Source: Rhodococcus sp. HNM0563 (GTDB lineage Bacteria > Actinomycetota > Actinomycetes > Mycobacteriales > Mycobacteriaceae). Taken from it: a stretch of 64,000 bases of DNA. Positions 31,301 to 41,151 of the stretch are shown here, piece after piece; within the stretch, counting starts at the first letter, position 1, and each line of letters starts with the position of its first letter. The notes beneath the pieces were generated by a model that was not told where the DNA came from, made no database searches, and saw only the letters and a program-made list of their open reading frames with translations. The stretch spans positions 248,001-312,000 of the forward strand of contig NZ_JAASAF010000002.1 in NCBI RefSeq assembly GCF_012726195.1, written 5' to 3'. The translations under genes were made by a program, and so were the position numbers.

Positions 31301-34300
31301 GCAGGTAGTCGCGGTAGGGCACCGGATCGGCGAGCGCATCGGGTGAGACGTAGCAGGAGAGCACTTCTCGCACGAGCAGCGGCATCGACCAGCCGTCGAG
31401 GACGAGGTGGTGGTTGGTCAGCACCAGCACGGCGTCCGCACCGGTACGCACGAGCACGGCCCGCAACAGTGGCGGATGCGCACTGTCGAACGGCGATGTG
31501 CGTTCCGAATCGAGCACTGCGGCAAGAGCATCCGCGTCCGCCTCGACCTCACGCCACGGAACGTCGACGCGGTCGAGCACGAGCTGGGCAGGCACTCCGG
31601 TCTCGTCGTGGACGAACGCGGTGCGCAGGTTGGCGTGCCGGGCGACCACGGTCTCGATCGAAGTGCGCAGTCGTGCCGCGTCGATGCTGCCGGTGAGGTT
31701 CAGGGTGAGCTGAGCGACGTAGACGTCGAGCGACCCGGCAGCGAGCTGCGAGTGGAACAGCAGTCCCGACTGCAGCGGTGGTAGGGGCCAGATATCCTGC
31801 ACACCTGGGTATTCGGACTCCCACCGTTCGATCTGATGCTGCCGCACCGATACCAGTGGCACGTCGGACGGCGTCAGACCGCCTGCTCCGGGACCCTCCA
31901 CATGCGCGGCAAGGGCTTCGAGAGCGGTGCGCCAGCGGGTCGCGAGGTCGGTGACGAACTCCGCCTGCACCACCCGCGGCACGTACGCGAAGGTCGCGGT
32001 CAGGTGAGGCCCGTCGGGGCCGTCCACCACCATGGCATTGATATCGACGGCCGCGGACACCGCGAGCTGCGAAGTGCGCGTCGGGTCGAGATCGACCGCC
32101 GCGGGCACCCAGCCGATGTCGCGGATCGCCTCGGGAATATGTCCGGAGGTCAGGCGTCCGAGGTAGTTGAACCCGATCTGCGGAACGCGCGACGCGGCGA
32201 GGACGGGGCGCGTCTCGTCGTCGAGATGCCGAAGGATGCCGTATCCCACACCATGATTCGGGGCGGCTGCGAGCGCCTCTTTGACCGCTTTGATCACCGC
32301 GCCCGCGGCGGGGCCGCCTGCGAACGCCTCGACGAGATCGACCGACTCGGGTACGGCCGGACGCACCGGATAGACACTGGTGAACCAGCCGACGGTGCGC
32401 GCGAGATCGGCACCCTCACGATCTCGGCCGTGGCCTTCGAGCATGATCGGCACCGCGCGGTCGTACCTCGACAGCGCCAGCGCAAGCGCGGCGACGAGGC
32501 CGTCGGCCGTGCCCGAACGGAACACGCAGGGCAGCCGTGTGAGGACCGCGGCCGTGGTGTCGGGGTCGAGGGCAACGCGCACGCGTTCGGTGGTCGCGAG
32601 CGTGTCGATCCGGGGGTCGAGCTCACCGATTCCCGGAATCGGCGTCACTGCCCCGAGAGTGCGCTGCCAGAATCCGAGTTCGTCGGCATGTATGCCGTCG
32701 CGGGCATCGGACTGCAACGCGTACGCCCACCGGCGATAGGAGGTTCCGCCCTCGGCCGATACAGGTTCGGTGCTCGCGACGATCTGCATCCACGCCTGCG
32801 CGAGGTCGGGTAGCAGCACGCGCCACGACACGCCGTCGACGACGAGGTGGTGCGCCACGAGCAGCAGCCGGCCGTGCCCTTGCGCGGCGTCGAACCACAC
32901 GCACTGCAGCATCACACCGCTGGAGGGGTCGAGACGCTGTGCAGCCGAGTCACATCGGGCGTCGACGAGGTCGCCGATCGACTCCGCGTCCGGAACGGTG
33001 ATCCGCTCGATCGCCACCGCACCCTCGGGTATTCCCTCCGGGACCTGCCACGTCTCGGCGGTGAATACCGAGCGCAAGATGTCGTGGCGGCCGAGGACTG
33101 CGGTGACCGCGGCGGTGAGCTGATCGTGGGTCAGGTCGACCGGAGTGGTTACCAGTACTGCCTGAGCGAACGTCGAATAGTCTCCGCGGCCGAGCATTTC
33201 GTGCACGATCGGGGTGAGCGGTACCGGACCGACACCCCCGCCGTCGAGTTCACGCAACACCGAGTCGTCCGACACCACCGACGCAACCCTCGCCAGCGCC
33301 GCAATCGTCTTGTGCTCGAAGATCTGCCGCGCCGTGATGTACAGGCCCACATCCTTCGCGCGGGCCGCGAACTGCATCGCGACGATACTGTCGGCGCCGA
33401 GCGCGAACAGCGAATCGTCGGCACCTACGCGTTCGGCATCGAGAAGACCCTGCGCCACTTCGGTCAGCAGGCGCTCGGTGTCGGTGATGGGAGCGCGGAA
33501 CTCGGCCGACGCGAACCTCGGTGCAGGCAACGCGGCACGGTCGAGCTTGCCGGCCAGAGTGACAGGCACTTCGTCGAGTTCGACGACGGACGCGGGCACC
33601 ATGTGCGACGGCAAGGTCCGTTCCACGCCGCGGATGAGCGACTCGGCGTCGAACAGGGCTCCGGGCTCCATCAGCACGTAGGAGACGGGGACGACGGAAT
33701 GCCCCGCATCGTGGACGACGGTGACCGCGTACTCCACACCGTCGAGGGCACGCAACGCCGCGTCGATCTCGCCGAGTTCGATACGGAAGCCGCGGATCTT
33801 GACCTGGAAGTCGGATCGTCCCACGAAGTCGAGTTCGTGATCGGCGGTCCAGCGCACCTCGTCACCCGTACGGTACAGACGCGTGCCGGGGTCGAACGGG
33901 TTCGCCACGAACCGATCTGCGGTCTGCCCCGGACGATTCAGATAGCCTCGCGCGAGGCCGGCGCCGCCGATGTAGAGCTCGCCGACGAAGCCGACCGGGA
34001 CCGGCCGGAGTCTGCGGTCGAGGACGACGGCCGTGACTCCGTCGATCGGGCGGCCGATCGTGATCGGTGCGCCCACGGTCAGTGGTTCGCCTGCGGTGAC
34101 GATGATGGTGGTCTCGGTGGGCCCGTAGCTGTTGACGAAACGGCACGTGTCGCCGAAACGGGCGACGAGATCGGGGGTGCACACGTCGCCACCCACTACA
34201 ACGGCTTCGAGATCGTCGAGTCCCGCGGGGTCGACGGTGGTGAGCACCGTCGGTGCCGACACGATGTGTGTGACGCGGTGACGGCGCAGCACTTCGGCGA

Positions 34301-36365
34301 GGTCGTCTCCGCCGAGCACGTCGGCGGGGGCCACGACCATTGCGGCGCCCGCGCTGAACGCCTGCAGCATCTCGAAGATCGACGCGTCGAAACTCGCCGA
34401 CGAGAACCGCAGCATCCGCGACTGCGATGTCAGGCCCAGCTCCGGCCGCGCCTCGGCCGCGAACGTCGCGAGCCCGGTGTGACCGACGACGACGCCCTTC
34501 GGTGTTCCCGTCGAACCGGACGTGTAGATCATGTAGGCCGCGTGGTCGGGGCGCAGCGACCGCGGGACGAACGAGGCCGCGGACTCCTCGGCCGTGATCG
34601 GATCGTCGACTGCGATCCAGCGTGGTCCGTCCGGGAGCTCGTCGATCCGTGCACGCACGGTAAGCCCCAGTCGCACAACGGAATCGCGCACCATGTAGGC
34701 GACGCGCTCGGCGGGCAGCGCCGGATCGATCGGCACGAACGCGGCCCCGGTCTTCGCCACCGCCCACATCGCGATGATGGCCTCCGCGCTGCGGTCCATG
34801 CTCAGCGCGACGAAGACCTCGGGTCCGGCGCCTGCGGCACTCAGCACCCCGGCCAGTAGGTCGGCGTGCCGATCGAGCTCGGAATAGGTCAGGGTCCTGG
34901 CACCGTCGATGATCGCGGGACCGTCGGGATTGCACGCGACACCGTCGGCGAGCAGATCGCGCAGATGCCGCACCGGGCGGGTGGACGGCCCGTGCGCGGG
35001 AACGAGTGCGGCGCGCTCGTCGTCGTGCAACACATCGAGGGCTCCCACCGGACCGGCCGTCGAGACGAAACCGTCGAGGAACTCCACGAAACGTGCGTGA
35101 TGCGAACGCAGTTCCGCTCGCGAATACAGATTCGGGTTGGCCTCGAGGTCGATGTGCGCGGGATCGTCGGCGTCGCTCGGATAGATGTTGAGCGAAAGAT
35201 CCTCGACAGGGCCGGTGCTGAGCACGTGCAGCTTGCCGATCGCGTCGCCGAGGCGGACATGCCCCTGGAACATCATGATGTTCACAGCGGGCCCGAAGAA
35301 TCCGCGGTCGGCACTGCCGTACCCGGTGTCGCGGCGCATGTCCTCGTGCCGGTACCGCTGATGACGCAATGCCCCTGTCAGCTCGAGCTGCACACGACGC
35401 ATGAGATCGGCGGCGGTGTCGTCGGGCCCCACCGTCATCCGGATCGGGACGACATTGGAGACCATGCCGCCGGACCGGCGCAGTTTCGCGGTGGTGCGTG
35501 CGGAGACGGGCAGGCTCAGCACCACTTCACGTTCGCCCGTCACCCGCGACAGGAACGCTCCGAATGCCGCGACGACCACCGTCGCGAACGTGGTGCGTTC
35601 GTGTTCGACGAGCAACCGGTCGACGGCCTCGGCCACGCGGTCGGGTAGCGGAGCACTCCACCGCACCGGGTGCGAACCCACGGGGGCCGCGCGACCGGCG
35701 AGGCTGATGGGGTGCGGGAGGTTGCGGATGCGCTCGGCCCAGTGGTTGCGGTCGGAGTCGAACCGGGTCGACGAGCGATAGCGGGCTTCGTCCTCCACGA
35801 TGTCGGGTAGCGCGCTCACGCCGAACGGCTCGGGGTCGCGGCCTTCGACCACCGCGGTGTAGCGCTCGGCTGTGCGATTACTGAAGGTCATCGCGCCGAA
35901 GCCGTCGAGGGCGATGTGATGAATACGGGTGTAGATGAAATGTCGCTGCTCGGCGACACGGAGGACAGCGCACACGATGAGCCGGTCGCGGAGCATGTCG
36001 AGCGGTGCGACCCACTCGGCGCGGATCCACTCGATCGCGGCCGCCTCGGGGTCGTCCTCGCCGCGGAGATCGAGGATCGTGGCCCGGTCGTGGAGGGTGT
36101 CGTCGATGGCTTGGAGCGGCTCGCCGTCGATCTCGTAGAGCCGCAGCATGCCCGTACCGATCTCGCGAGCGGCTTCTGCGCCTGCGTCGGCGAAGATCTC
36201 GGGGTCGAATTCGCCGTGGACGTCGAGGTACTGGGCGATCGTCAGCGGCACATCGCCGAGTAGGTGCTGCGCGAACCAGATGCCCCGTTGGGCGGTGGAG
36301 AGAGGGAAACCGTCGAGCGAGGCGTTGCCCCCGCGATGTCCGTCAGGTCCCGAATCCGCTGACAC
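12390..36365 (-). CDS. Seven-module non-ribosomal peptide synthetase (7991 residues)
   Basis: One uninterrupted frame of ~24 kb. Domain order from the N-terminus: C-A-T-E, then C-A-T six times, then TE. All condensation domains keep HHxxxDG (HHIALDG, HHLVLDG, HHIAIDG, HHIAADG). All A domains keep the YTSGSTG-type core and the A10 lysine, and every T domain keeps its serine (GADS in module 1, GGNS or GGTS elsewhere). The protein starts directly with a C domain and no loading A-T, which usually means the first amino acid is N-acylated, commonly by a fatty acid. The only E domain is in module 1, and the next C domain has the PLQSGLLFH start expected after epimerization. The start is GTG with GGGAGG only 3 bases upstream. 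Downstream esterase overlaps by ATGA; alkB ends 53 bp upstream. No MbtH-like gene, PPTase or acyl ligase is in the window. Confidence 0.97.
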   Translation of the reverse strand: MSADSGPDGHRGGNASLDGFPLSTAQRGIWFAQHLLGDVPLTIAQYLDVHGEFDPEIFADAGAEAAREIGTGMLRLYEIDGEPLQAIDDTLHDRATILDLRGEDDPEAAAIEWIRAEWVAPLDMLRDRLIVCAVLRVAEQRHFIYTRIHHIALDGFGAMTFSNRTAERYTAVVEGRDPEPFGVSALPDIVEDEARYRSSTRFDSDRNHWAERIRNLPHPISLAGRAAPVGSHPVRWSAPLPDRVAEAVDRLLVEHERTTFATVVVAAFGAFLSRVTGEREVVLSLPVSARTTAKLRRSGGMVSNVVPIRMTVGPDDTAADLMRRVQLELTGALRHQRYRHEDMRRDTGYGSADRGFFGPAVNIMMFQGHVRLGDAIGKLHVLSTGPVEDLSLNIYPSDADDPAHIDLEANPNLYSRAELRSHHARFVEFLDGFVSTAGPVGALDVLHDDERAALVPAHGPSTRPVRHLRDLLADGVACNPDGPAIIDGARTLTYSELDRHADLLAGVLSAAGAGPEVFVALSMDRSAEAIIAMWAVAKTGAAFVPIDPALPAERVAYMVRDSVVRLGLTVRARIDELPDGPRWIAVDDPITAEESAASFVPRSLRPDHAAYMIYTSGSTGTPKGVVVGHTGLATFAAEARPELGLTSQSRMLRFSSASFDASIFEMLQAFSAGAAMVVAPADVLGGDDLAEVLRRHRVTHIVSAPTVLTTVDPAGLDDLEAVVVGGDVCTPDLVARFGDTCRFVNSYGPTETTIIVTAGEPLTVGAPITIGRPIDGVTAVVLDRRLRPVPVGFVGELYIGGAGLARGYLNRPGQTADRFVANPFDPGTRLYRTGDEVRWTADHELDFVGRSDFQVKIRGFRIELGEIDAALRALDGVEYAVTVVHDAGHSVVPVSYVLMEPGALFDAESLIRGVERTLPSHMVPASVVELDEVPVTLAGKLDRAALPAPRFASAEFRAPITDTERLLTEVAQGLLDAERVGADDSLFALGADSIVAMQFAARAKDVGLYITARQIFEHKTIAALARVASVVSDDSVLRELDGGGVGPVPLTPIVHEMLGRGDYSTFAQAVLVTTPVDLTHDQLTAAVTAVLGRHDILRSVFTAETWQVPEGIPEGAVAIERITVPDAESIGDLVDARCDSAAQRLDPSSGVMLQCVWFDAAQGHGRLLLVAHHLVVDGVSWRVLLPDLAQAWMQIVASTEPVSAEGGTSYRRWAYALQSDARDGIHADELGFWQRTLGAVTPIPGIGELDPRIDTLATTERVRVALDPDTTAAVLTRLPCVFRSGTADGLVAALALALSRYDRAVPIMLEGHGRDREGADLARTVGWFTSVYPVRPAVPESVDLVEAFAGGPAAGAVIKAVKEALAAAPNHGVGYGILRHLDDETRPVLAASRVPQIGFNYLGRLTSGHIPEAIRDIGWVPAAVDLDPTRTSQLAVSAAVDINAMVVDGPDGPHLTATFAYVPRVVQAEFVTDLATRWRTALEALAAHVEGPGAGGLTPSDVPLVSVRQHQIERWESEYPGVQDIWPLPPLQSGLLFHSQLAAGSLDVYVAQLTLNLTGSIDAARLRTSIETVVARHANLRTAFVHDETGVPAQLVLDRVDVPWREVEADADALAAVLDSERTSPFDSAHPPLLRAVLVRTGADAVLVLTNHHLVLDGWSMPLLVREVLSCYVSPDALADPVPYRDYLRWWNAQDHNRSLQAWGDALSGLTDPTLVAPHAGEVLDVDPEQIDVELPAWLRTGLVARRDTDVTVNTLVQTAWALVLGRVLGRDDVVFGATVSGRPAELPGVESMLGLFINTLPVRVRLDEADTVVDLLRRVQDDQVAMLEHHHVGLGAIQERAGAGTLFDTLTVFESYPVDRAGFDETTDLAGMHVTDIDARDATHYPITVMAILEPTLRLSVRFRTDLFDRATVERLVQRLLGVLETFVAHPDTHIRDVDVFVPGELGVIANFERGEMVALPARTLPDLLCEQSERTPDGTAVVVDGGAVLSYGAFAGRVHRVARALIADGIGSGDLVAVAMPRSLDQLVAIHAVVTAGAAYVPIDPDQPEQRTRHVLDTARPARVLDALPDALSFSDSVVTDADRRRPLHPDDLAYVLFTSGSTGRPKGVAISHRSIVNRLQWMQGRYPLTGDDVVLQKTPATFDVSVWELFWPLLTGAAVVLATPDGHRDPRYLSRVIAEHHVTTVHFVPSMLEVFLAEGDLPRCGALRQIFTSGEALTAASVSQVAEALAVPVHNLYGPTEAAVDVTAHETVPGETPVPIGTPVWNTSVRVLDRRMRPVPIGVEGELYLGGVQLAAGYYGAPGLTAERFVAAPAGNGRLYRTGDLVRWRADGALEYVGRSDFQVKLRGQRIELGEIEAVLLEPDTVTQAVVVLHRDAAAGEHLVAYVVGDRDAALAHAESRLPRHMVPTLAVSLDAMPVTANGKLDRKALPEPEFGSAEHVAPASGTEHVVAAVIAEVVGHDRVGATTSFFDLGGNSLTATRLLARLDDHFGTRLQVRDLFDNPTVAGLARTIDGRRDEQRRQPAPRPRPQRIPLSPAQARMWFVNRFDPASGAYNVAVALRLTGVLDEEALRAAVIDIAGRHETLRTRYPDSGDGPYQQILPVSETGRVPAIEPLDGPLDERLRAVVGRGFDVTAAPPVALTVLRESSADGAIVDSHVLVLVVHHIAIDGWSMQALARDLVAAYGTRVLGNAPTWEPLPVQYADFAIWQHDLLGDVDDPDSLGARQLGFWRDTLAGAPEVSDVPTDRRRPAVPSFRGGTVSAELDPQLYSQLDELARERGASLFMVLHAALAVLLARLSGTGDITIGTPVAGRGQSNLDDVIGMFVNTLPLRVSVASGESFTDVLARVRDVDLAAYAHADLPFERLVDALGTARATSHHPVFQTVLALEVPRPTSVSLPGLEIEVLPVDFGIAKFDLEFAVTEHDDHATVALTFARDLFDDRTAAVMLERYVRVLSGAAADPQSAVGDVELLTDDERITLMQAPDSAPYRPLPVLFADAASDPEALALVSGSATLTYRELDRRSNILARNLIEAGAAPGSVVAVALPRSVDSVIALWAVAKTGAVFLPVDPGYPAARIEHMLTDSGARLGVAATALPGDATWVSPHSSGDDRPISDRVPRPDEAAYLIYTSGSTGVPKGVVVTHRGLAAFVAEQQRHYRVQPGDRVAAFASPSFDASLLEIFMAIGGRATLQLVPSDVYGGTELEEHLAGVTHLFLTPAALATLNPARLEHVRGVVVGGEACEPSLVEQWAPGREMFNAYGPTESTIMATHFGPMTTGAPVRIGRPVLGTGVVVLDTRLRPVPAGVPGELYVYGAGLARGYHDQAALTASRFVANPLHGGLMYRTGDLVRRVDGHLDYLGRTDFQVKVRGHRIELSEIDAVLAGHPGVDAAVTVSHEATGTLVSYVTGRVDPAELSVHAAHVLPAYMVPSSITVVDAFPRTGAGKIDTRALPEPVFAASEFVEPRSAEEVRVAEVYAEILGVDRVGAHDDFFALGGNSLSATRVIARLDSSLGVRALFENPTVAALAVAVREGTPDQRPPLTAGTRPEHIPLSPAQQRMWLINRFDPASPLYNIPVAVRLTGRLDVDALQAAVDDVVQRHEILRTLFPIAERHPESVQLTEGDIRPSRHGALPHQVVLDAAPLDLTPRAATADTVRDEIVAVAGHGFDVTDETPARGALLQLADDEHILVVVVHHIAADGASTMPLARDILVAYQARLSGTEPAWAPLAVQYADYALWQRALLGDPSDPASISARQLAYWTDTLADKPAVLDLPADRPRPAVASQRGARTEFRIRPDTVHALDNLARSHGATRFMVLHAALAVLLGRLGSTDDISIGTPIAGRGDAALDDLVGMFVGTLALRTRIDPATGFAEFLEQVRDIDLAAFGHADVPFEEIVDAVDPVRSQAHAPLFQVSLSLQNQGTGTLELPGLTVEPLDPGIDVAKVDLEFTVRDGDDESLAGSLTYATDLFDEDTAATLAERWTRLLGAIASEPTLAVGDLPVLDDAETSRALAHAVPAALPPQTLPQIFAAGVTANPTGIAATDGTRRLTYTELDRASTRLAHKLTAHGAGPETVVALSFPRSIDAIVALWAVVKTGAMFVPIDPALPAARIEYLLADSDANIGLGTGPSGIPWLSIDAEDQPETPLAPAITALSAAYMIYTSGSTGTPKGVVVTHRGLAAFTAGHRPELGLDTASRLLRFSSSSFDASVFEQIAAFSAGATMVVAPPDIVGGAELTDLLGRERVTHILTAPAALGTLTAGELPELEAVVVGGDVCPPELVERFGPACRFINSYGPTETTIIITATAALSPGDEITIGTPIEGSGAVVLDNRLRPVPDGVIGELYLSGAGLARGYHRRPSLTASRFVANSFTGDLMYRTGDLVRRTPAGELDFIGRSDAQVQVRGLRIELGEIESALTRGDDVAQAVVVVHSDPHTGDRIIGYAVPATGAAVDPQQIRDRLADELPAYMVPAQILVLDTLPITAHGKLDRKALPVPGIEARAFRAPESPVEQTVAAVYADLLGTARVGLDDDFFELGGNSLIATQLVARLGTALDTTVPVRAVFENPTVSALAAVVAGSAGEGARPVLVKYDRPEHIPLSLAQQRMWFLNRFDPDSTAYNLPMALHVRGGLDVDALRAAITHVVERHETLRTVYPETEDGPQQLILPVEQAVPGLDIARPGEDSMFAAVVDFVVQPFDVTAAVPLRTRLFERADGDHIFAMAVHHIAADGSSMAPFVRDLLVAYSAAVAGDTPAWSPLDVQYADYTLWQRHVLGDENDPDSVLTRQLDFWRRTLDGLPDLLQLPTDRPRPAAQSYEGAQIEFSIDGALHARLVELARAHHATPFMVVHAALAVLLSRLSGTDDIAVGTPIAGRGEPALDDLVGMFVNTLVLRADVQADSSFTDLLAAVRESDLQAFAHADVPFERLVEVLDPPRSTARHPLFQVGFSFQNVAPTSIELPGLSVSPVELEHRTSQFDLHWIVQDEYDEAGAAAGMSGFVTYASALFDEASVTVFAGRFVRLLEALVANPAAAVGDLQIISDTERRRIIHDFNDSDHDVAPATLVSLFDAQVAATPDALALDAPDTQLTYIEFDARVNRLARHLIAAGVGPESVVALGMRRSVELVVGMYAVVKAGGAYLPLDPDQPADRTAYILDTAAPVCVLTTDDTFDTRTHPVLHVDERSDLPATPVADNERVAPLRPDHTAYVIFTSGSTGRPKGVAVSHSAIANQLQWKREQFGLGPGDAVLLATAATFDLSVWQFWSALVSGARLVIAEPDGHRDPAYLAALMDDSAVTTLHAVPSMLEALTARGELPASLRRVLAIGEALPPDLAQRIRSTAPEPTLSNLYGPTEAAVSVTWHDVTDDDTATVSIGGPEWNTRLYVLDERFQVVPVGVPGELYLAGAQLARGYIGRADLTADHFVANPFTPGTRMYRTGDLVTWTDKGTLEYLGRTDFQVKVRGFRIELGEIETALRNESTVAQAVVVAHRDPRLGEQLVAYVVGDRTLATDVLKKALGSRLPTYMVPSAWVVLDALPLNVNGKVDRRALPAPTLDTTPFRAPSTPVEQIVAGVYGDVLGLDRVGVDDDFFALGGNSLSATRVTARLGAELGTTVPVRVLFEHPTVENLAVAVLEQTAGGERRPLVAGERPELVPLSPAQQRMWFINRFVPDSAAYNIPAAIRLTGELDVDALRGAVGDLVARHEILRTVYPEIDGAGVQVIRPVSEFTLDLIEEDVEPGRAIEVVTGVIRSGFDVTADVPVRARLLRVGECEFVLVVVVHHIAADGFSIGPMLRDVMVAYAARSTGEAPAWAPLDVQYADYSLWQRDILGSEDDPTSVISRQIDYWTGALDGVPDVLELPADRARPAVASYRGATHRIGLDASTHRGLLDLARSRNATLFMVLHSALSAELAWLSATDDIVVGTPVAGRGDQALDDLIGMFVNTLVLRTRVDPDETFSTLLSRSRDIALGAFAHADVPFERLVEVLDPPRSQARNPLFQVMLTLQNMERRHFELGDVRIEPIDADLGEAKVDLQITAVERFDDDGAPAGIAVEWTYATDLFDNSTVVSFAERFTRLLSAVVADPDLRITALPLLDDAERARVLAFGVGPELVVDKGIPDPYSEAIAVTSAEMSLTSREFDERVAGLARALIARGVGPETRVAVYMERSLDLLVGIHAILQAGGAYVPLDPDHPAERIAHIVETAKPVLALVRSSTTELPIPMLEVDSVGASNDTSPITDGDRLAPLRPDHLAYVLFTSGSTGRPKGVAVTHRALNTQLDWMQHTLGLTCDDVILWKTPVTFDASVWELLLATRIGARLVVADSEGHADPAYLASVIAAEKVTVAQFVPSVLDLVVDEDPGGSLQQVFSGGEALRSATAERVRDVLGAQIHNLYGPTETTIQVAHRAGTSRAGRSVPIGTAVAGTTLLVLDARLQPVPVGVRGELYVAGPQVARGYENATGQTASRFVADPHSASGTRMYRTGDVVRWTTAGELEYLGRSDHQIKLRGLRIEIGEIETVLQALDTVAAAAVAVVSDRLVGYIVPASGSDVNVESVRDAAAEQLPSYMLPDALVVLEAMPLNTSGKLDRRALPEPEFEAREFRAPVTPTEEIVASVFGAVLGVERVGLDDGFFELGGNSLSATQVASRVGAAVDARVPVRMLFESPTVVALAASVDELARSSDVAALEPQLRVGRIPLSTAQTRMWFLNRFDPESAVNNIPAAIRLSGALDVDALSQAIDDVIERHEILRTYYPEIDGIGSQVVLPAVDRQLGLTAEAVAENDLLSAVAREVSAGFDVTLAPPVRVKLLRVADAEHVLVVVVHHIAADGFSMGPLSRDLMTAYASRSLGEVPLWEPLEVQYADYAIWQRQVLGSEADEGSVLSRQLAYWSDQLAGAPDVIELPADRPRPAVASYRGASHDFTLTASLTSSLETVARAHGVTPFMVVHAALAVLLARLSGTGDIVIGTPVAGRGERALDDLIGMFVNTLALRTQVEGGESFDELLSRVRDVDLGAFGHADVPFERLVEVLDPVRTTAWNPLFQVMLTFQNFAPTSFELPGLTLTAVEADTHLAKFDLQVTMSELSDGGFAVSFTYATDLFDESTIVSAVERFTRVLTAVVEDPRVVVGDVDILTADERARSLDSGRGEDVPASGFVVPDLVGQRAEGSSRAMAIVGVDSALTYGEFGRRVAGLARHLISWGVGPDTRVAVAMSRSAEMVVAIHAVLAAGGAYVPIDPEQPQDRIAYVLDIADPLLVLISSNEAIETDRAVVCTDTLDVSEYSTAIVSDTDRRAPLRPENAAYVLFTSGSTGRPKGVTVSHGAVVNQLLWMQSKFGVDASDSVFLKTPATFDASVWELLLPVVSGARMVIAGPEGHRDPGYLAGVLTSGEVTIAQFVPSVLDAVLDVVDEPTDALRLVFSGGEALSGTTARRARISLGADVHNLYGPTESTIQVTHRLSVEGDAGIVPIGEPVSNTQVFVLDDRLQFVPVGVPGELYVAGTQVARGYVDSRLTADRFVANPFGGAGDRMYRTGDLVRWSRAGELEFVGRNDQQVKLRGQRIELGEIEAVLRGLDGVAAGAVAVWSDRLVGYVVLSGAPGTSDLRDAMSAVLPSYMVPSQFVVLESLPLNASGKLDRKALPEPMFETREFRAPVTETELIVASVFADVLGAESVGLDDDFFALGGTSLVATRLVSRLRAELDTQVPLQWLFQESTVEGFARLIAEGSGTSMSDALRPVLPLRAQGSGTPLFCVHPIVGLSWCYTGLSQELDIDLYGLQTPAGTEADFAPATLDELAARYVEELRGVQPHGPYRLLGWSLGGVIAHAMAVQLQAAGESVDHLVMLDSVVGGSSEPTAGERATVSMADLLAGFGFDDSAPQDVAELVATVAELTGNAVDDTEPMVQRLIATAEHNSRLLSEHRPGVFDGDVLYFTASADGRSGATDWADAVTGEIHDHSVPVTHWHMTSPEALAVVGPTVRRVIELHPTTDKGESAT
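16310..19444 (-). other. NRPS module 6: C, A (possibly glutamine), T
   Basis: Boundaries approximate. LCL-type C domain (HHIAADGFS near residue 5780). A-domain code D-A-W-Q-F-G-L-I-Q, close to the D-A-W-Q-F-G-x-x-D code that I recall for glutamine in Pseudomonas lipopeptide synthetases; the last position differs. T domain LGGNSL near 6637. Confidence 0.78.
19445..22604 (-). other. NRPS module 5: C, A, T
   Basis: Boundaries approximate. LCL-type C domain (HHIAADGSS near residue 4729). The A-domain code D-L-W-H-L-I-L-V-S shares W, H and L positions with the serine code of module 2 but differs at others; substrate unassigned. T domain LGGNSL near 5594. Confidence 0.8.
22605..25754 (-). other. 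NRPS module 4: C, A, T
   Basis: Boundaries approximate. LCL-type C domain (HHIAADGAS near residue 3697). A-domain code D-A-F-L-V-G-S-I-I, differing from module 1 at one position only, so modules 1 and 4 probably load the same or similar amino acids. T domain LGGNSL near 4541. Confidence 0.8.
25755..28794 (-). other. NRPS module 3: C, A, T
   Basis: Boundaries approximate. LCL-type C domain (HHIAIDGWS near residue 2672). A-domain code D-A-L-F-V-G-A-I-M, not assigned to a substrate; the small hydrophobic pattern suggests a non-polar residue. The T domain (LGGNSL near 3500) is a few residues shorter than the others after the serine helix. Confidence 0.8.
28795..31884 (-). other. NRPS module 2: C (DCL-type), A for serine, T
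   Basis: Boundaries approximate. The C domain has HHLVLDGWS near residue 1655 and a DCL-like N-terminus. The A-domain code reads D-V-W-H-F-S-L-V-D, identical to the serine code of EntF as I recall it, including the HFVPSM and [10 protein letters not shown] segments. T domain serine in LGGNSL near residue 2477. L-Ser incorporation is a confident prediction. Confidence 0.88.
31885..36365 (-). other. NRPS module 1: starter C, A, T, E
   Basis: Boundaries approximate. C domain residues ~15-450 with [10 protein letters not shown] domain ~480-950, T domain with LGADS near residue 991 (the form typical before E domains), E domain ~1045-1490 with [25 protein letters not shown] and GFNYLGR. The nine-residue A-domain code read against GrsA is D-A-F-V-V-G-S-I-I, which I cannot assign to a substrate. 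The product residue should be epimerized to D. Confidence 0.85.
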
Positions 36366-36418
36366 TAGCCTCCCACCCGCGCTCTCCCCCGAGTCGCGAT
36401 CCGATCGTTATCGCAAAC

Positions 36419-37636
36419 TCATCTTCCTGTTACAGGATTACCGGGCTGTCCGTACCGCGCAAGCAGTGCATCCACTTTGACCGGATCCATGTTGATACGA
36501 CTCAGATCGTAGTCGTAGTGCTCGAGAAGCTTCGGATCGATGACGCGACGCCACAGCGGCGGGAACAACGACAAGATGATCAGGACGGCGTATCCCGCGG
36601 GAAGCTGCGGCGCATCCTCCATGGACCGCAATGTCTGGTAGCGACGCATCGGGTTGGCGTGGTGGTCACTGTGTCGCTGAAGGTTGTACAAGAACAGGTT
36701 GGAACACATGTGGTTGCTGTTCCAGCTGTGTTCAGGTGCCACCCGCACATACTTGCCGTCGTCCCGCTTGCGGCGCAGCAGCCCGTAATGCTCCAGATAG
36801 TTGGCACCCTCGAGGAACATGATCGCCATCACGGCCTGCACGACGAGCCACGGCGCGATCTGCCAGCCGAACGCGGCAATGAGGGCGGCGTAGAGCGCCG
36901 CGCTCAGCAGCCACGCGTTCAGGACGTTGTTGTTTTTCGGATTCCACGTCGACACACCGCGCCGGGCCAGTCGCGCGCGCTCGTATTTCCACGCCGACGT
37001 CAAGCTTCCCATCACGGACCGCGGAAGGAACTTCCAGTAGCTCTCACCGAAGCGTGCGGTCGCGGGATCTTCCGGAGTCGCGACACGGATGTGATGACCG
37101 AAATTGTGCTCGACGTAGAAATGGCCGTAGAACGACTGGGCGAGGGCAATCTTCGCGAGTCGTCGTTCGATCTTCGTTCGCTTGTGGCCCATCTCGTGCG
37201 CCGCGTTGATTCCGACGCCACCGACGATGCCGAGTGTCGCGGCCAAGGCGAACCGTTCGGCCCAGCCCATCGGTTGTGACACCCACAACCAGCAGCCGAA
37301 GACCAGTCCCGCGTACTGCAGTGGCAGATACACATAGGTGCAACGCCGGTAATACCTGTCGTTCTCGAGATCCTTCATGACCTCTTCCGGCGGATTACTG
37401 GTGTCAAGTCTCGTGAAACGGTCCACGAGCGGGCAGATGACGGCGATCATGATGGCGCCGGTCGCCCAGAAAACTCCGAGATGCAGATAGTGGACCAAGA
37501 GCCACGCGAGAAAAGGACTCAGCGGGATGGCCAGGCCGTACAGCCACAGATATCGCTTGGGGTCACGCCATTGCCGCTGGTTGCTGCGCCGCTGCTGGCT
37601 GTGCGCAGCAGAGCTTCCTCCCCTTGTCACTGACAC
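36419..37636 (-). CDS. alkB: AlkB-type membrane alkane 1-monooxygenase
   Basis: 405 residues from a GTG at 37636, chosen because a GGAG lies 10 bases upstream and the length fits AlkB (~400); a GTG two codons downstream is also possible. Six or so membrane helices and the di-iron histidine motifs of AlkB are all present: HEMGHK, EHNFGHH, LQRHSDHH, plus NYLEHYG and the ATPEDPA segment. AlkB hydroxylates terminal carbons of n-alkanes or fatty acyl chains using rubredoxin and rubredoxin reductase. No rubredoxin gene is adjacent, unlike the usual rhodococcal alkB-rubA-rubB cluster. It is co-directional with the NRPS and ends 53 bp before it with no clear terminator, so they are likely in one operon. 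Confidence 0.9.
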   Translation of the reverse strand: MSVTRGGSSAAHSQQRRSNQRQWRDPKRYLWLYGLAIPLSPFLAWLLVHYLHLGVFWATGAIMIAVICPLVDRFTRLDTSNPPEEVMKDLENDRYYRRCTYVYLPLQYAGLVFGCWLWVSQPMGWAERFALAATLGIVGGVGINAAHEMGHKRTKIERRLAKIALAQSFYGHFYVEHNFGHHIRVATPEDPATARFGESYWKFLPRSVMGSLTSAWKYERARLARRGVSTWNPKNNNVLNAWLLSAALYAALIAAFGWQIAPWLVVQAVMAIMFLEGANYLEHYGLLRRKRDDGKYVRVAPEHSWNSNHMCSNLFLYNLQRHSDHHANPMRRYQTLRSMEDAPQLPAGYAVLIILSLFPPLWRRVIDPKLLEHYDYDLSRINMDPVKVDALLARYGQPGNPVTGR

Positions 37637-37778
37637 GATCAACCCGCTCCAAGCCACCCGGGAGAATCCCCCGAGCACGATCCCTGCTTGCCCACAGAAA
37701 TAAGCTGATCTCTGTGACCCCCGACGCGGGTAGATGTTACCGAAACTCACCCCATCTGCAGCAATCCCCTGCAGGTTT

Positions 37779-37803
37779 GTGCCCCAACGCACAGGGGCCA
37801 CCA
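37779..37803 (-). terminator. Weak hairpin between cspA and alkB
   Basis: Read on the minus strand, GTG-G-CCCC and GGGG-CAC pair around an 8-base loop with a one-base bulge. It could attenuate read-through from cspA into alkB. No T-run follows. Confidence 0.35.
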
Positions 37804-37875
37804 CTGACCACGACCTACACGACGACGGCGCCGCATCTCACGATGCAACGCCGCCGACAGAAACTGTGGGTCGAG

Positions 37876-38079
37876 TCAGATGACGCGGACGCCCTGAGCC
37901 TGCGGCCCCTTCTGCCCCTGTCCGATCTCGAACTCGACGCGTGCACCCTCGTCGAGGCTCTTGAAGCCCGAACCCGAGATCTCGGAGTAGTGCACGAAGA
38001 CGTCAGCTCCGCCACCGTCCTGCTCGATGAAGCCGAACCCCTTCTCTGCGTTGAACCACTTGACTGTTCCCTGCGCCAT
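37876..38079 (-). CDS. cspA: CspA-family cold-shock RNA-binding protein
   Basis: 67 residues, the usual size. It is an OB-fold nucleic-acid chaperone with the RNP1 motif KGFGFI and the RNP2 motif DVFVHY, beginning [14 protein letters not shown]. The start is set by AGGAG 8 bases upstream and by the family N-terminus; longer frames upstream are ignored. It binds single-stranded RNA or DNA and melts secondary structure. The 162-bp gap to the divergent aspC gene must contain both promoters and the long leader typical of cold-shock genes. Confidence 0.95.
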   Translation of the reverse strand: MAQGTVKWFNAEKGFGFIEQDGGGADVFVHYSEISGSGFKSLDEGARVEFEIGQGQKGPQAQGVRVI

Positions 38080-38241
38080 TCCGAGTACTCCTAAATCGTC
38101 CCGCTTCATCTCCCCGACGAAGCAGATCTTGCATGGAGCACCAATCATTGCACTGATACGGACAAACGTCGCCCCCGAGTTTCGACAAATTTCGCGTGTC
38201 GTGGAAAACCGGGTGAAAATCGTTTGCTGGGCAGTGGCACG

Positions 38242-39507
38242 ATGGTCCCCGTGAACAACGAGGATCAGGGCCAACTTCATCATCGGATGACACGCACACT
38301 CGAACAGTCGTCCAAGCTCCAGAACGTGCTGTACGAGATCCGTGGGCCGGTACACGCCCATGCCTCGCGGCTCGAAGCCGAAGGTCACCGCATCCTCAAG
38401 CTGAACATCGGCAACCCCGCTCCGTTCGGATTCGAAGCCCCCGACACGATCGTGCAGGACATGATCGCGTCGCTCCCCCACGCGCAGGGCTACTCCGAAT
38501 CACGCGGTATCGCCTCCGCGCGCCGCGCGATCGTCACCCGCTACGAGCTGGTGCCGGGCTTCCCCAAGTTCGACATCAACGACGTCTACCTGGGCAACGG
38601 CGTGTCCGAGCTCATCACCATGACGATGCAGGCGCTGCTCGACGACGGCGACGAAGTCCTCATCCCCGCGCCGGACTACCCCCTGTGGACGGCGATGACG
38701 TCGCTCGCAGGCGGCACCCCCGTCCACTACCTGTGCGACGAGACGAACGACTGGAACCCGGACATCGACGACATCGAGTCGAAGATCACCGAGAAGACCA
38801 AGGCGCTGCTCGTCATCAATCCGAACAACCCCACCGGCGCGGTGTACTCGGCGGAGGTCCTCACCCGGCTGGTCGCACTCGCCCGCAAACATCAGCTGCT
38901 GCTGCTCGCCGACGAGATCTACGACAAGATCCTCTACGACGACGCCAAGCACATCTCGCTGGCGACGCTGGCTCCCGATCTGCTGTGCTTGACGTTCAAC
39001 GGCCTGTCGAAGGCCTACCGGGTAGCCGGGTACCGGTCGGGCTGGATGGTTATCACCGGTCCCAAGGAGCACGCGTCCGGGTTCCTCGAAGGCATCGATC
39101 TGCTCGCCTCCACTCGCCTGTGCCCCAACGTCCCGGCACAGCACGCGATCCAGGTGGCGCTCGGTGGCTACCAGAGCATCGACGATCTGGTGCTTCCCGG
39201 CGGGCGCCTCCTCGAGCAGCGCGACGTCGCGTGGGAACGTCTCAACGCGATCCCCGGCGTCAGCTGCGTCAAGCCGCGCGGCGCGCTGTACGCGTTCCCG
39301 AGGCTCGATCCCGAGGTGTACGAAATCCACGATGACGAGAAACTCGTCCAGGATCTGCTGTTGCAGGAAAAGATCCTCATGGTGCAGGGCACGGGCTTCA
39401 ACTGGCCGAACCACGATCACCTGCGCGTCGTGACGTTGCCGTGGGCACGCGACCTTGCGGTGGCGATCGAGCGATTCGGCAACTTCCTCTCCAGCTACAA
39501 GCAGTAG
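38242..39507 (+). CDS. aspC: PLP-dependent aminotransferase, AspC/AlaA type (Rv0337c-like)
   Basis: About 421 residues. Class I/II aminotransferase fold. INPNNPTGA binds the cofactor, [12 protein letters not shown] carries the Asp and Tyr, and [16 protein letters not shown] carries the Schiff-base lysine. The family matches M. tuberculosis Rv0337c and the E. coli alanine-forming enzyme AlaA, so pyruvate/alanine or oxaloacetate/aspartate transamination is expected. The start is uncertain: ATG 38242, GTG 38251 and ATG 38287 are all possible and none has a clear ribosome binding site. In M. tuberculosis this gene lies next to the etfD orthologue; here 28 kb separates them. Confidence 0.9.
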   Translation: MVPVNNEDQGQLHHRMTRTLEQSSKLQNVLYEIRGPVHAHASRLEAEGHRILKLNIGNPAPFGFEAPDTIVQDMIASLPHAQGYSESRGIASARRAIVTRYELVPGFPKFDINDVYLGNGVSELITMTMQALLDDGDEVLIPAPDYPLWTAMTSLAGGTPVHYLCDETNDWNPDIDDIESKITEKTKALLVINPNNPTGAVYSAEVLTRLVALARKHQLLLLADEIYDKILYDDAKHISLATLAPDLLCLTFNGLSKAYRVAGYRSGWMVITGPKEHASGFLEGIDLLASTRLCPNVPAQHAIQVALGGYQSIDDLVLPGGRLLEQRDVAWERLNAIPGVSCVKPRGALYAFPRLDPEVYEIHDDEKLVQDLLLQEKILMVQGTGFNWPNHDHLRVVTLPWARDLAVAIERFGNFLSSYKQ

Positions 39508-39814
39508 GAATCGTTGCCAAACGGATATCTGGGCAGTCCTGGCTCGGAAAATACCAGGTCGCAGGAGGTCTACCCGAATCGACGCCAGCGAATTGCCCAG
39601 GGTGACCAGACCCACACGGTAAACAGCTTCCCCGATTGGTGAAACTACAAGTACCTTGGTCATCGGCACCTCGAGTGCCGGGCTCCCTGGCTCACGCCAT
39701 CCCCCCCTGTGCGAAGCCAGGTGAAGGTGGCGGGGACACCCCCTGCTCCCCGCCACCACCAGCCCTTTCTCCCCCGACACGGATCTTCTTTCCGGCTATG
39801 GCTAGCCTGTTGCG
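39508..39814. other. Intergenic region with terminator, no gene seen
   Basis: A 307-bp gap between aspC and the YibE/F-like gene. Apart from the hairpin at 39726-39757 no gene or repeat was recognised. The downstream gene's promoter must lie near 39760-39810; the start codon there is GTG with no strong ribosome binding site. Confidence 0.5.
39726..39757 (+). terminator. Terminator-like hairpin downstream of aspC
   Basis: GGTGGCGGGGA and TCCCCGCCACC form a perfect 11-bp stem with a 10-base loop, followed by ACCAGCCCTTTCT. It lies 218 bp after the aspC stop. Confidence 0.65.
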
Positions 39815-41074
39815 GTGAGTCATGGACACGGGCACGGACACGGCCACTTCGACGGACCCGCTCCACTCGCTCCCCTCGCCGCAAGGATCGTCGTCGGCCT
39901 CCTGGTCGCGATCGGCGCGGTGGTGCTCGTCGGCACGGCGATGCTCTGGCCGAGCGAGCAATCCGTCGACATTCCCGCGCCGTTCCAGACCTCCGACGGC
40001 GGCGCCGTCGTCACCGAGGCCGGAACGGTCGTCGAGCAGAGCAGCGGGTGGTGCGGAAGCGCGTCGATGGGCCGGGTGTTCACGGGTGAGCCCACGCCGC
40101 CGCCGACCGAGTCGTTCGAATGCGAGCGCAGTGTCATCGACATCGAGTCGGGCCCCAACGCCGGTACCCGCACTCTGCTCGAAGTCATTCCGGGCCCCGG
40201 CCAACCCGAATTGCACAGCGGCGATTCGATCCGCCTGGTGCGCCAGACCGATCCGAGCGGCGCAACGGTGTACTCGTTCTACGACTTCGCCCGCGGATTG
40301 CCGCTCACGCTGATCGTCGCGGCGTTCGCGATCGTCGTCATCGTGGTCGCCCGGTGGCGCGGTCTGCGCGCCCTGATCGGGCTCGGTGTCGCATTCGGCG
40401 TCCTCGTGATGTTCATGCTCCCGGCGTTGCTCGACGGGCAGCCTGCCGTCCCGGTCGCGCTGGTGGGTGGTTCGCTGATCCTCTACGCGGTGCTGTATCT
40501 CGCACACGGCGTCAATCTGCGGACGAGCTCCGCACTCCTCGGCACCCTCGCGTCGATGGCCCTGGCTGCGGTGTTGTCGTATGTCGCGATCGAGATGACG
40601 CACCTGACGGGTCTGTCGGAAGAACAGAACACCGACGTACAGCTCTATATCGAGCAGGTGTCGATCACAGGGCTGCTGCTCGCCGGTTTCATCATCGGTT
40701 CGCTCGGTGTACTCAACGACGTGACGATCACCCAGGCGTCGTCGGCGTTCGAGCTTGCCGGCCTCGACCCGCGGGCCTCTCGCCGTGAGATCTTCGTCTC
40801 GGCGATGCGCGTGGGTCGCGATCACATCGCCAGCACCGTCTACACCCTCGTCCTCGCCTACGCAGGTGGCGCACTGCCGCTTCTGCTCCTGTTCTCCGTC
40901 GCGGGCCGGTCGGTGTCGGATGTGGTCACCGGCGACGCCGTCGCCATCGAGGTGGTTCGCGCGTGTGTCGGTGGTATCGCGCTGACGCTGTCGGTGCCGC
41001 TCACCACCGGCATCGCCGCGGTGCTCGCTCGCACCGGCGCCCCGGCCGCACCCGCCGGCCGTCACTCACGGTGA
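39815..41074 (+). CDS. YibE/F-like multi-pass membrane protein
   Basis: 419 residues from GTG 39815. The N-terminus is His/Gly-rich (MSHGHGHGHGHF), suggesting metal binding but not proving it. One transmembrane helix at ~25-47 is followed by an extracytoplasmic domain with two cysteines (GWCGSAS, FECERS). The C-terminal ~260 residues hold about seven helices of the YibE/F type, with the conserved GSLGVLNDVTITQAS segment. Function of the family is unknown; a transport or insertion role is often assumed. The left copy of an inverted repeat begins six bases after its stop. Confidence 0.8.
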   Translation: MSHGHGHGHGHFDGPAPLAPLAARIVVGLLVAIGAVVLVGTAMLWPSEQSVDIPAPFQTSDGGAVVTEAGTVVEQSSGWCGSASMGRVFTGEPTPPPTESFECERSVIDIESGPNAGTRTLLEVIPGPGQPELHSGDSIRLVRQTDPSGATVYSFYDFARGLPLTLIVAAFAIVVIVVARWRGLRALIGLGVAFGVLVMFMLPALLDGQPAVPVALVGGSLILYAVLYLAHGVNLRTSSALLGTLASMALAAVLSYVAIEMTHLTGLSEEQNTDVQLYIEQVSITGLLLAGFIIGSLGVLNDVTITQASSAFELAGLDPRASRREIFVSAMRVGRDHIASTVYTLVLAYAGGALPLLLLFSVAGRSVSDVVTGDAVAIEVVRACVGGIALTLSVPLTTGIAAVLARTGAPAAPAGRHSR

Positions 41075-41079
41075 CAAAT

Positions 41080-41147
41080 CTTCCTCCGGTCGCTCGGGTT
41101 TCCTCGGGTCGTGAGGGAACGGGAAACCGGATTGTTGGGGGAAGATT
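41080..41147 (+). repeat. Left copy of a ~68-bp inverted repeat flanking the pseudogene
   Basis: Matches the reverse complement of 42113-42181 with six mismatches and one inserted base; 28 consecutive bases are identical. The left copy also carries its own terminal inverted repeat (GTGACAAATCTTCC at 41071 and GGAAGATTTGCGTCAC ending 41155), so it looks like a short self-contained palindromic element. Confidence 0.9.
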
Positions 41148-41151
41148 TGCG

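Noticed and set aside
21948-31346. Very long open frames on the plus strand opposite the NRPS (for example 28224-31346 and 21948-24572)
   Set aside because: They mirror the high-GC codon bias of the NRPS, have Arg/Gly/Asp-rich sequence without family features, no ribosome binding sites, and break at module repeats.
12390-36365. DNA-level repeats inside the NRPS as possible CRISPR or tandem repeats
   Set aside because: They are spaced by ~3.1 kb and correspond to conserved core motifs of the C, A and T domains.
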